Shown here: piece by piece, positions 55,680 through 63,012 of the stretch
Position numbering within the stretch: the first letter of the stretch is position 1
Layout of the letters: the number at the start of each line of letters is the position of its first letter
Assembly (NCBI GenBank): GCA_963663615.1
Contig: OY760517.1
Span: forward strand, 558,001 to 622,000
Reading direction: 5' to 3'
Source: G963663615 sp963663615
GTDB taxonomy: Bacteria > Bacteroidota > Ignavibacteria > Ignavibacteriales > Melioribacteraceae
Length of the DNA stretch: 64,000 bases
Position numbers and translations under genes: made by a program
Notes under the pieces: generated by a model
What the model was told of the DNA's origin: nothing
Databases searched by the model: none
What the model saw: only the letters and a program-made list of their open reading frames with translations

Positions 55680-56078
55680 CTAAAACCATGTGAAAACAAG
55701 ATTACCTTGTGCCGAATAATCTTGGTATTCCAAAACAAATCTTGTAGGTTGCAAGCTTAAAAACTCAATGTGATTTACGTTGGAACCCATGTTTTTTGTG
55801 TAGAATACTTTTTGATTATTATATACCTTTAATGTGCAAATTCCTTTTTTAAAGTCAGTTATTTTAATTCTCAGGTATTTCATATTGTGTTCTGTTGGAA
55901 TATCAAAGGATTGTGTTCTACTACCATTTATTACTTCCATTGATATTTTAAATGTATCTGCAACCGAATACTGGCTAAATGAGTTCTTTGTTTCCTCTGT
56001 TTCAGTAATTGAATCTTCAGCACAGGCAAATGCAAAAAGTGCTACATACAGAAGTATTACAATTGTTTTTAATTTCAT
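55680..56078 (-). CDS. Putative small lipoprotein
   Basis: A 132-residue protein with the lipobox AFAC (Cys19) and an acidic linker (AEDSITETEETKN). The rest is a short beta-sandwich-like sequence with LEYQDYSAQGNLVFTWF at the end; no family was recognised. It stands alone on the minus strand between two large plus-strand genes, with its own terminator. Confidence 0.65.
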   Translation of the reverse strand: MKLKTIVILLYVALFAFACAEDSITETEETKNSFSQYSVADTFKISMEVINGSRTQSFDIPTEHNMKYLRIKITDFKKGICTLKVYNNQKVFYTKNMGSNVNHIEFLSLQPTRFVLEYQDYSAQGNLVFTWF

Positions 56079-56188
56079 ATTATTCTTCCAATATTAAACT
56101 AATTACGCGAATATACTTTTTGTGTTGTAAACATTGTAAATATTAAAACGTCAAAATACATGTACAAAACTATACCAAGGGGATGTTA

Positions 56189-59100
56189 ATGAAAAAACAA
56201 ATTTACAATTTTTTATTAATAAGTCTATGCATTATCTTTTACCTTCCCGAGAATTATCTGGCTCAGAATTCAAAATGGGATGAAGTACCTGAAAATGTTT
56301 CTTCCATGAAAAACTTTAAAAGGTTTGAGTGGTTTTACCGACAAAGATCGGCACCAAACGATACAATTCCGGTTAGCCGGTATTTTTCTGAAATTGCAAA
56401 GGCAAAGAAAAAAGCTCTAACCCGTGAATCTACCGAACTGGTTTGGGAAAATATTGGTCCCGATGCAATTATATCAACCTGGCCTTCACATTGGGGGAAA
56501 TCAACAGGACGAATAAGAGGTCTTGCTGTGCATCCTCAGGATTCAAGAGTGTTGTATGTAGGTGCAGCTTCAGGCGGTTTGCACAAGTCAACCGATGGGG
56601 GGGCTACCTGGCGAAATCTCAGCGATGATTTTGCATCACTTACCTTTGGTGCAATCGCAATTGATCCTCACAATCCTGATGTTGTGTACGCAGGTAGTGG
56701 AGAAGTAAGATACAATTTTAGTCCAAGAATTTATGATGGTCGCGGTTTATATAAATCAACTGATGCCGGTGAAACGTGGATGCAGATTACAAGCGGTTTT
56801 GGTACACAAACTCAGTTTTCTGCCATAGATGTTGATCCGTTTGATAGTAATAATCTTTTGGCTACAATTGGTAGTGGTAACTGGCATCTTGGAAATAGAA
56901 CTAACGAAGGAATTTGGAAAAGTTCGGACGCAGGTATCACATGGAGCAGGGTTTATAATGCTGATGATGGTTTTGATGTAAAATATCACCCCGATACCCA
57001 GGGTATTGCTATGGCTGGAATAGGATCGTTGGGTTTTCTGGTATCCACTGATGGTGGTGATAGTTGGATAAACAAGAGTAATGGTATGAATCAGGGAGAA
57101 ATTGCCAGAATTCAGTTTGATTATTGTGATGCTCAACCTGATATAATTTATTCCCATATTTATACAGGTAACGGTAGTAAAATGTATAAAACCACTAATG
57201 CCGGCGATAACTGGTTTCGAATTTCTGCAAACAAAAATCTGGGTGGTTCTTACGATGGTGGTACAACATGGTATAACCAGGGTTCATACGATTTATGTAT
57301 TGCTGTTCATGATAAAAATCCAAATAAAGTTCTAATTGGTAATGTTGAGATACATGGCACTACAGACGGCAGCAATTTTGACCCGATAAGGATACCGGGT
57401 GGTTCAGGTGCATGGGATAGTCCTATGCATACTGATTACCATATAATTGTTCAGGCTCCTTCGGACACAAATGTTATTTATATCGGTTGTGATGGTGGTA
57501 TCCAGAAAAGTACCGATGGTGGTAATACATGGTTCGATATAAATAACGGTATTGCTTCAATACAGTTTTACCGTATTGCTTGTAGTCCTGCTGATTCAAA
57601 CGTTATTATAGGTGGTGCACAGGATAATGGTAACTATAAAACCGATGATATGGGAGCTACTTATTGGGATTTAACTACTACCGGTGACGGTATGGCTTGC
57701 TTTTTCGATTATTCAAATCCGAGTATTGTGTATATGTCAACGCAGTATGGTAGCCTGATGCGTAGTACATCAAATGGTGATTATGGAACTTACACAAGTG
57801 TTTCTCCTCCGTGGACTCAAACATCTAACTGGTTGACTCCATTTTGGCAGCATCCTACTGATCCGGGTATAATTTATGCAGCAGGCAGAACGCTTTATAA
57901 ATCAACTAACGCTGGTGTAAGTTGGGATGCAGTTGCAACCAATCTTACCAGTGACAACATGAACACAACATCTCAAAGTTCAGTTGATCCTGACGTAATG
58001 ATAGTTTGCGGTAGTGCATCTTATACAACAAACCCGGATATTAAGATTACCACTAATGAAGGTGCAACCTGGAAGCAGGTAAGGGATAACATACAAGGTG
58101 ATAGAAGATATGTATCATCCGTGCTTTGCGACCCTTATAATAAAAACACATTTTATGTGCTTCGTTCAGGTTATGGTTCCGGCAAATTGTATAAGTCAAC
58201 GGATTTGGGAGATACCTGGACTGACCTTACTTTTAATCTGCCGGATGTGCCGATGAATGATGTTTTTGTTGATCCTGAAATACCGGGACAGATATTTGTA
58301 GCTTCGGATATTGGTGTTTATCGTTCGGTTAACGGAGGATACAACTGGGCAAGGTTAAATGGTGTGCCTTATGTTGCATGTACCGATTTTGATTATGTTA
58401 AAATTGATGGAACGCGCTTCCTTCGTTTGGGTACTTATGGTCGCTCAGCCTACCAAACACGCTTAAGTGATCCTTCCGGTACATTCTTTGTATTTGGTGG
58501 TCCGGTTGGAGGCGAAACATGGGTAATAGGTAATGTTGAGGAAATTCAGTGGATTAGTAACGATGCAGGTAACCTGAACATTTACTATTCGAAGAACGAT
58601 ACAACCAACTGGCAGTTACTGGCTTCTGATTACCCGTCCGATAGCTTAAACTATAAATTAATGATTACCAATGATTTAATTGGCGAAATATATGTAAAGG
58701 TTGAAGCCGTTAGCGGTGAGTTTTCAGCACAATCGCTATATCCCATTGTAGTTACAAGAATGGAGGTGCCGGAGCTTATTTCGCCTGCAGATGGTTCAAT
58801 TGGTCTTGATTTGGAGCTTACGTTTGACTGGTCAGAGGTAAATGGTGCTGATAGATATGGTTTTCAGTTGGCTAAAGATAGTTTGTTTACCAATATATAT
58901 TATGAATCCGATTCACTTGTAGGTACCTCACATAACATTGTTGATCTGGATTCTGATGCCGATTACTATTTCAGGGTAAAGGCAATAAATGCCGGTGATG
59001 AAACAGACTTTTCAGAGCCATATAATTTTATAACAAAAATGCTTGCTCCGGTACTTCTATATCCGCAGGATGATGAAGAAAATTTAGACCTTGATGTTAC

Positions 59101-59629
59101 ATTCCGATGGTCGAAAATTGAAAATGCAGATGACTATTTATTCCAGCTTTCCAGGTCATCAACATTTTTTACAACAGTTAGTGAAGTAGCAGTAACCGAT
59201 ACCTTCTATACTGTTAGTGGTTTGGCGGAAAACAAAAGGTATTATTGGAGATTGAAGACTCAAAGAGAGGGTAACGAAAGTGATATTAGTGAGGTATCGC
59301 GTTTCAGAACTAAAACGATTACAGATGTTTCGGAACTGGAAGGTGTACCTACTAACTTTGAGGTGCTTCAAAACTATCCTAATCCTTTTAATCCTTCAAC
59401 AAATATAAAGTTTGGATTGCCAAATTCGGGTTACATTCAGGTTGCCGGTTATAATATGCTTGGCGAAAAAATTGCTGATATTTACGAAGGTAATAAACCG
59501 GAAGGTTATCATAGTGTTTCATGGAATGCCGGAAATCTTTCGAGTGGTGTATATATTGTTAAAATAAATTATACCTCAGCACAACAAGGTAATAAAAGTA
59601 GTAGCATAAAAGTTATGCTAATGAAATAA
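56189..59629 (+). CDS. Secreted VPS10/BNR-repeat protein with FN3 and T9SS domains
   Basis: An approximately 1146-residue exported protein. ATG 56189 is preferred to 56183, since AAGGGG (56177-56182) is six bases before the first. After the signal (ENYLAQ), sortilin/VPS10-like ten-bladed propeller elements occupy about 80-760: KSTDGGATWRNLS, KSTDAGETWMQI, KSTDGGNTWFDI, KSTDLGDTWTDL. Two fibronectin-III-like repeats (each with LxxPxDxxxxLDLxxxFxWS) follow from about 860 to 1050, and a T9SS tag ends it (LQNYPNPFNPSTNIKF to SIKVMLMK). Probably a surface or binding protein; enzyme activity is unknown. Confidence 0.88.
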   Translation: MKKQIYNFLLISLCIIFYLPENYLAQNSKWDEVPENVSSMKNFKRFEWFYRQRSAPNDTIPVSRYFSEIAKAKKKALTRESTELVWENIGPDAIISTWPSHWGKSTGRIRGLAVHPQDSRVLYVGAASGGLHKSTDGGATWRNLSDDFASLTFGAIAIDPHNPDVVYAGSGEVRYNFSPRIYDGRGLYKSTDAGETWMQITSGFGTQTQFSAIDVDPFDSNNLLATIGSGNWHLGNRTNEGIWKSSDAGITWSRVYNADDGFDVKYHPDTQGIAMAGIGSLGFLVSTDGGDSWINKSNGMNQGEIARIQFDYCDAQPDIIYSHIYTGNGSKMYKTTNAGDNWFRISANKNLGGSYDGGTTWYNQGSYDLCIAVHDKNPNKVLIGNVEIHGTTDGSNFDPIRIPGGSGAWDSPMHTDYHIIVQAPSDTNVIYIGCDGGIQKSTDGGNTWFDINNGIASIQFYRIACSPADSNVIIGGAQDNGNYKTDDMGATYWDLTTTGDGMACFFDYSNPSIVYMSTQYGSLMRSTSNGDYGTYTSVSPPWTQTSNWLTPFWQHPTDPGIIYAAGRTLYKSTNAGVSWDAVATNLTSDNMNTTSQSSVDPDVMIVCGSASYTTNPDIKITTNEGATWKQVRDNIQGDRRYVSSVLCDPYNKNTFYVLRSGYGSGKLYKSTDLGDTWTDLTFNLPDVPMNDVFVDPEIPGQIFVASDIGVYRSVNGGYNWARLNGVPYVACTDFDYVKIDGTRFLRLGTYGRSAYQTRLSDPSGTFFVFGGPVGGETWVIGNVEEIQWISNDAGNLNIYYSKNDTTNWQLLASDYPSDSLNYKLMITNDLIGEIYVKVEAVSGEFSAQSLYPIVVTRMEVPELISPADGSIGLDLELTFDWSEVNGADRYGFQLAKDSLFTNIYYESDSLVGTSHNIVDLDSDADYYFRVKAINAGDETDFSEPYNFITKMLAPVLLYPQDDEENLDLDVTFRWSKIENADDYLFQLSRSSTFFTTVSEVAVTDTFYTVSGLAENKRYYWRLKTQREGNESDISEVSRFRTKTITDVSELEGVPTNFEVLQNYPNPFNPSTNIKFGLPNSGYIQVAGYNMLGEKIADIYEGNKPEGYHSVSWNAGNLSSGVYIVKINYTSAQQGNKSSSIKVMLMK

Positions 59630-59632
59630 AGT

Positions 59633-59664
59633 TTAGTCCCGGTTAATACCGGGACTAATTTTTT
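59633..59664 (+). terminator. Rho-independent terminator after the VPS10 gene
   Basis: TTAGTCCCGG (59633-59642) pairs with CCGGGACTAA (59649-59658), followed by six T. It touches the stop of the convergent CBM48 gene. Confidence 0.93.
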
Positions 59665-59974
59665 ATAATACAAGAACACAATTTTCTGAATCACCAAATT
59701 CCGAAACTACAAATCTGTCTGCATCCGGGTCATTTTCCCATCTTTCGCCATCAATATAATAACGGAAAGATACTTCCTGATCTTTATCGAAATTAAGGGC
59801 AAGACTAAAAGAACCGTCTTTTTTTACTTTTTTCATTGGGTCTTTATCCAAATCCCAGTCATTAAAATTACCAACAACTGAAACTTTATTTGCATCTCCA
59901 ACAACTTCTTTGGGCAGTTTGAATGTTACTTTACAAACCGGTTTCGATTTTAGATATTGTTTTGTAATAGCCAT
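59663..59974 (-). CDS. Stand-alone CBM48 (glycogen-binding) protein
   Basis: A 103-residue protein with only an early-set domain of the isoamylase/AMPK-beta type. The carbohydrate-binding pattern is VSVVGNFNDWDLD, with FRYYIDGERWENDPDADRFV near the C-terminus. It has no signal peptide, so it should act in the cytoplasm, perhaps on glycogen or as a regulatory subunit. Stand-alone short versions are common in this phylum. GGAGC precedes the ATG. It is the last gene before the prophage. Confidence 0.87.
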   Translation of the reverse strand: MAITKQYLKSKPVCKVTFKLPKEVVGDANKVSVVGNFNDWDLDKDPMKKVKKDGSFSLALNFDKDQEVSFRYYIDGERWENDPDADRFVVSEFGDSENCVLVL

Positions 59975-60105
59975 AAGTTAGCTCCTGATTAAATAATACT
60001 TAAGTTCAATACCAAGTAAACAATAAAACTTGTAAAAAAATTACAAATTTTTGAGAAATTACTAACAAAAAAAATGATTTGGTTACGGTATTGAATACTC
60101 ACACA
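59975..60105. other. Gene-free spacer at host/prophage border
   Basis: This AT-rich stretch holds the promoter region of the CBM48 gene (not placed) and the probable junction with the prophage. A TG at 60092-60093 could be the outer dinucleotide of the prophage end, but a second copy at the far end is needed to tell. No gene seen. Confidence 0.4.
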
Positions 60106-60300
60106 TTAACTGCAAACTTTTTATTAGATAACAGGGCAAAAACAAAGGCATGATTGCAAATTAACTGCAAACTTTATGTTTTTACATGTATATAGAAACA
60201 TTTTTATTTATAAATGGTTAACGAAAGATACAACGGTTAAAATTACAACGCAAGGTTTACTAAATGCTTATTTTGCAGTTATTTACTTATTTAACTGCAA
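60106..60300. repeat. Candidate transposase-binding end sites (four TTAACTGCAAA copies)
   Basis: TTAACTGCAAACTTT occurs at 60106-60120 and 60161-60175, TTAACTGCAA at 60291-60300, and the reversed form TTTTGCAGTTA at 60271-60281. The last two form a hairpin-like pair. Mu L-end sites have this spread-out, mixed-orientation arrangement, so these are candidate attL sites for the adjacent transposase. Confidence 0.6.
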
Positions 60301-60360
60301 GTACCGCATACCTGAATACCTTCACAGCAAGTTATTTCGATAATTTACTCAAATGATCGC

Positions 60361-60428
60361 TAACGGAAATAACGGAAGTTTATTTATGGGCTAAAAATAC
60401 AACATCTTCCGATATTAAATATCCGTTA
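60361..60428. repeat. TAACGGAA direct and inverted repeats
   Basis: TAACGGAA occurs at 60361-60368 and 60370-60377; related sequences in the opposite sense are TTCCGATA (60407-60414) and ATCCGTTA (60421-60428). They lie upstream of a possible promoter and may be operator sites. Confidence 0.45.
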
Positions 60429-60443
60429 ATCTATCATACAGTC

Positions 60444-60464
60444 TGACAATGTGTCATATATAAT
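60444..60464 (+). promoter_or_regulatory. Palindrome next to a -10 box before the 58-residue ORF
   Basis: TGACA (60444-60448) and TGTCA (60452-60456) form a palindrome that ends two bases before TATAAT (60459-60464). The -35 is poor. It may be a regulated promoter of the next gene. Confidence 0.4.
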
Positions 60465-60568
60465 GTGGTATTGATATGAGAGGTTCCATATATACATTTG
60501 GAATCCAGCAAATGGATAATGGATACTTGTTAATATATTTTACATCCCAAAAACATGGAGATAGTTAG

Positions 60569-60745
60569 ATGGCAAATCAAAAAAACAGGGAAAATAAGTC
60601 ATTCACAATTCAAGAAATTGAAAATATGGTCAAATTGCTGATTGAAGCGAGCCAATCGTTGGAAAACGAGATTGGCTTAATAGATCACGAGATATCAAGT
60701 GGGTTATTTCTTTTGAAAAAAATGATTAATAATTATAAATCATAG
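60569..60745 (+). CDS. 58-residue prophage protein of unknown function
   Basis: A 58-residue ORF starting MANQKNRENKSF, with GGAG (60557-60560) eight bases before the ATG. The body is helical (IENMVKLLIEASQSLENEIG) and no family was recognised. It lies between the candidate prophage end and the repressor gene, and its 3' end overlaps the last 13 bases of the repressor gene in the opposite direction. A small regulator, or a modulator of repressor expression, is possible but unproven. Confidence 0.6.
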   Translation: MANQKNRENKSFTIQEIENMVKLLIEASQSLENEIGLIDHEISSGLFLLKKMINNYKS

Positions 60746-61053
60746 GTGTCTAACTTAGATACAGCTTCAATAAAATTATTAATTTTCCTTTTCAATTCTT
60801 TATTCTCTAATCTAAGCTTTTCCACCTCATTGATTTTCGGAGATGGATGATCCTTATCGTCCGTCTCATCTAATAACCAATCAATACTACATCCAAGATG
60901 TTTTAATTTTTTAAGTATCGGTGTACCGGGTAACCTTTCATCTCGCATATACGATTGTAAACTTGAGGGTTGCATATCCATTTCAGAGGCAAATGCTTTT
61001 ATTGAACCGTACTTAGTAACGCCAAAAGTGCGTATTTTATCCCCAATTTTCAT
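60733..61053 (-). CDS. CI-like phage repressor without protease domain
   Basis: A 106-residue DNA-binding protein. Residues 1-65 form a helix-turn-helix of the phage CI type (KAFASEMDMQPSSLQSYMRDERLPG, ending CSIDWLLDE). Residues 75-97 form a coiled coil (INEVEKLRLENKELKRKI) for dimer formation. The S24 autocleavage domain found in SOS-responsive repressors is absent. It faces the Cro-like gene across 104 bases with repeated operator candidates, as in a lysogeny switch. Confidence 0.82.
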   Translation of the reverse strand: MKIGDKIRTFGVTKYGSIKAFASEMDMQPSSLQSYMRDERLPGTPILKKLKHLGCSIDWLLDETDDKDHPSPKINEVEKLRLENKELKRKINNFIEAVSKLDTYDL

Positions 61054-61063
61054 ATAATATACA

Positions 61064-61104
61064 CAATTGCCGATTTAATGCTTGACATAAAATCTGCAAT
61101 TGCC
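61064..61104. promoter_or_regulatory. Repressor operator pair
   Basis: CAATTGCC occurs at 61064-61071 and 61097-61104, 33 bases apart (three helical turns), both with flanking AT (ACAATTGCCGAT and GCAATTGCCTAT). The second lies inside the promoter spacer of the Cro-like gene and the first close to the repressor start. They are candidate operators. Confidence 0.55.
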
Positions 61105-61112
61105 TATCTTTG
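61082..61112 (+). promoter_or_regulatory. Early promoter of the prophage
   Basis: TTGACA (61082-61087), a 17-base spacer and TATCTTTG (61105-61112) match the rplM promoter in layout. It drives the Cro-like gene 46 bases downstream. Confidence 0.75.
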
Positions 61113-61157
61113 TTATAGAATCTTCACAAAATATTTTAATAAAAAAAAGACAAACGA

Positions 61158-61370
61158 ATGAATACTGTTATAATCAAAGGATATGAAATCAATCGCCGTC
61201 TTGTTAATCAGGTTGATCTTGCTACTGAATGTAAATACTCTCAATCATACATTTCACAGCTGCTCAACCCTAATAATAAACGCAAGAACGATAAAGCTAT
61301 AACTAAAATGCTTAATGCACTTATAAAGCAAAAGAGTGGTATTATTAAGCGACATGAGGTAACGGCTTAA
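61158..61370 (+). CDS. Cro/Ner-like helix-turn-helix protein
   Basis: A 70-residue DNA-binding protein with one XRE-like HTH (NQVDLATECKYSQSYISQLL) and a basic C-terminus. It is divergent from the CI-like repressor and the first rightward early gene, the position of Ner in Mu. It likely controls early transcription by competing at the same operators. The CII-like gene follows after 84 bases. Confidence 0.8.
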   Translation: MNTVIIKGYEINRRLVNQVDLATECKYSQSYISQLLNPNNKRKNDKAITKMLNALIKQKSGIIKRHEVTA

Positions 61371-61454
61371 TATGTTGTCCTCTTCTTGCATATTGTCCCT
61401 TAATATAACCATCTCTTTATTGAAAATCCATTATAATCGTGGAGGTTTACTATA

Positions 61455-61937
61455 ATGAACTTCCAGAGTCGCATTAAAATCAAAGAACATGAGTTAATTC
61501 ACGGTCAAGGCAAAAACTCAGGCAAGAACAAAACGGTCTATGATGTCGCTGAAGTTTGCAATAAATCGTATCCGTATGTATGTCGCATTAGCTCATTAAC
61601 TGAAGATGTGCCTTTTCCTGTTGGGATGTTGGTACCTGCAATGAAGTTAAAACAGAATTTCGATTGTCTTGAGTTAATAGCATGGGAGTGTGGATTTGCA
61701 ATCATTCCTTTACCAAAAAAAGTTAAGATGCAAAAAGGAGATGTAAATCAAATGGCGGCAACATATCAAAAAACATCTTCTGATGCTGTACAGGCACTTC
61801 TGGATGTTATTGATAATTTGAATCCAGATACCTATAAAAAATTTGAAGACCAATTTAAGCAAATGGTTCAAAACACATTAAGTGTTAAGAAAACAATTGA
61901 TAAAAAAGCATCCAAACAATTGGAGCTTGAATTTTGA
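61455..61937 (+). CDS. CII (CP76)-like phage regulatory protein
   Basis: A 160-residue protein. The N-terminal region has an HTH-like segment (VYDVAEVCNKSYPYVCRISS), and the motif LELIAWECGFAIIPLPK is like the DUF CP76/CII family, which has LEYLAxxxGxxxVPLP. The C-terminal half is helical. GGAGG precedes the ATG by eight bases. It probably regulates early or lysogenic promoters; this rests on family likeness. Confidence 0.68.
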   Translation: MNFQSRIKIKEHELIHGQGKNSGKNKTVYDVAEVCNKSYPYVCRISSLTEDVPFPVGMLVPAMKLKQNFDCLELIAWECGFAIIPLPKKVKMQKGDVNQMAATYQKTSSDAVQALLDVIDNLNPDTYKKFEDQFKQMVQNTLSVKKTIDKKASKQLELEF

Positions 61938-62119
61938 TAACTCCTGCCCTAAACCATACTTATGAATGCAAAATTATTAAGCACGTAACGCTTGCTTATG
62001 TTGGCAGAACAGGAAAATTCAAGTGGTTGGGATTAAGGATGCAATCAATTAAAAACAGCAATTTTATTCTTTACTTAGATCAGGTGGAAATAATAAGAGA
62101 GGTGGTAAATGACAAATAA
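61934..62119 (+). CDS. Small prophage protein of unknown function
   Basis: A 61-residue ORF with a TTG start (61934) overlapping the previous stop; GGAG (61922-61925) is eight bases upstream. The sequence is basic and beta-rich (IKHVTLAYVGRTGKFKWLGL), with no known family. It overlaps the next gene by 11 bases, which supports its being real. The start is uncertain. Confidence 0.5.
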   Translation: MITPALNHTYECKIIKHVTLAYVGRTGKFKWLGLRMQSIKNSNFILYLDQVEIIREVVNDK

Positions 62120-62336
62120 CGAATGGGAAAGATTCGAACAGAATTTAGCAAGCCCTTATGGTGGACTAACCATTGAAGCTGATGGCATACTGGTTGATTT
62201 CTTAGTAGTAAATTCAGGTCACCTAAAGTATGAATATTTCGGGCTTTGCTGGAAATCACCAAAAAGTTTAAGGCGACATTTGCAAAATACCTGCAAACAA
62301 ATTCAACTAATTGAACCAAGCATGGAGATAGTATAA
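62109..62336 (+). CDS. Small prophage protein of unknown function
   Basis: A 75-residue ORF (MTNNEWERFEQNL) with GAGGTGG just before the ATG. It has a mixed alpha/beta pattern, GGLTIEADGILVDFLVV in the middle and a basic SPKSLRRHLQNTCKQI helix near the end. No family was recognised. Its stop overlaps the start of the DUF2786 gene (TAATG), so the early genes are translated together. Confidence 0.6.
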   Translation: MTNNEWERFEQNLASPYGGLTIEADGILVDFLVVNSGHLKYEYFGLCWKSPKSLRRHLQNTCKQIQLIEPSMEIV

Positions 62337-63010
62337 TGGCACGTTCCCGTAGTGATATTATAAACCAAATAAAAGGTCTTCTGAGAATGGATAAAGGTGG
62401 TGAAAGTACAGAAATAGAAACTGCTCTATTCCTTGCCAAAAAGCTTGCTGATAAATACCAGATTGATCTTGATGCGGTAAATCCAGAGGAATACTCAGAA
62501 ACGGTATCGCATCAAACATACGAAGGTAAATCTCGTATCCAATATGAAGAAAAATATAGCCTGTTAATACTTATACAGTTCTTTAATGTTGAATCACTTA
62601 CTATAAGTGGTTTTAAAAAGCAAGTTGTGATTATCGGGACCAAGTCAAATATTGAAATTGCAGACTATACATACTCATTTCTCATTAAGCATTTTAGAAA
62701 TGAGTGGAAGAAAAACAAAGGACGGCTTAAAAAGAGACAAGCATTTATGTATGGTATGTACAGCGGAATCTGCTATAAGCTAAGTAAAGCGAATAATATG
62801 CTTAGTCAATCAGAAGGATTGGTACTAAGAGAAAAAAAAGAAGAACTCAGAGACTATATTCAAGAACAATTTGGTGAAACAACAAAGACATCTGTTGTAC
62901 TCAAAGATAATTCTAAATCGGCATACAATAAAGGATTTGTATCTGGAATGAGAACTAATATACACAAGGGGATTGATAGTAAAACTAACAAAAAACAACT
63001 TAATCAATAA
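62336..63010 (+). CDS. DUF2786-domain prophage protein
   Basis: A 224-residue protein. The N-terminal DUF2786 motif IINQIKGLLRMDKGGESTE with ETALFLAKKLADKYQID is clear; the C-terminal part (about 75-160) is like DUF7168, with GTKSNIEIADYTYSFLIKHF. DUF2786 proteins are common in Mu-like phage early regions; their function is unknown. It is followed two bases later by the transposase gene. Confidence 0.8.
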   Translation: MARSRSDIINQIKGLLRMDKGGESTEIETALFLAKKLADKYQIDLDAVNPEEYSETVSHQTYEGKSRIQYEEKYSLLILIQFFNVESLTISGFKKQVVIIGTKSNIEIADYTYSFLIKHFRNEWKKNKGRLKKRQAFMYGMYSGICYKLSKANNMLSQSEGLVLREKKEELRDYIQEQFGETTKTSVVLKDNSKSAYNKGFVSGMRTNIHKGIDSKTNKKQLNQ

Positions 63011-63012
63011 TT

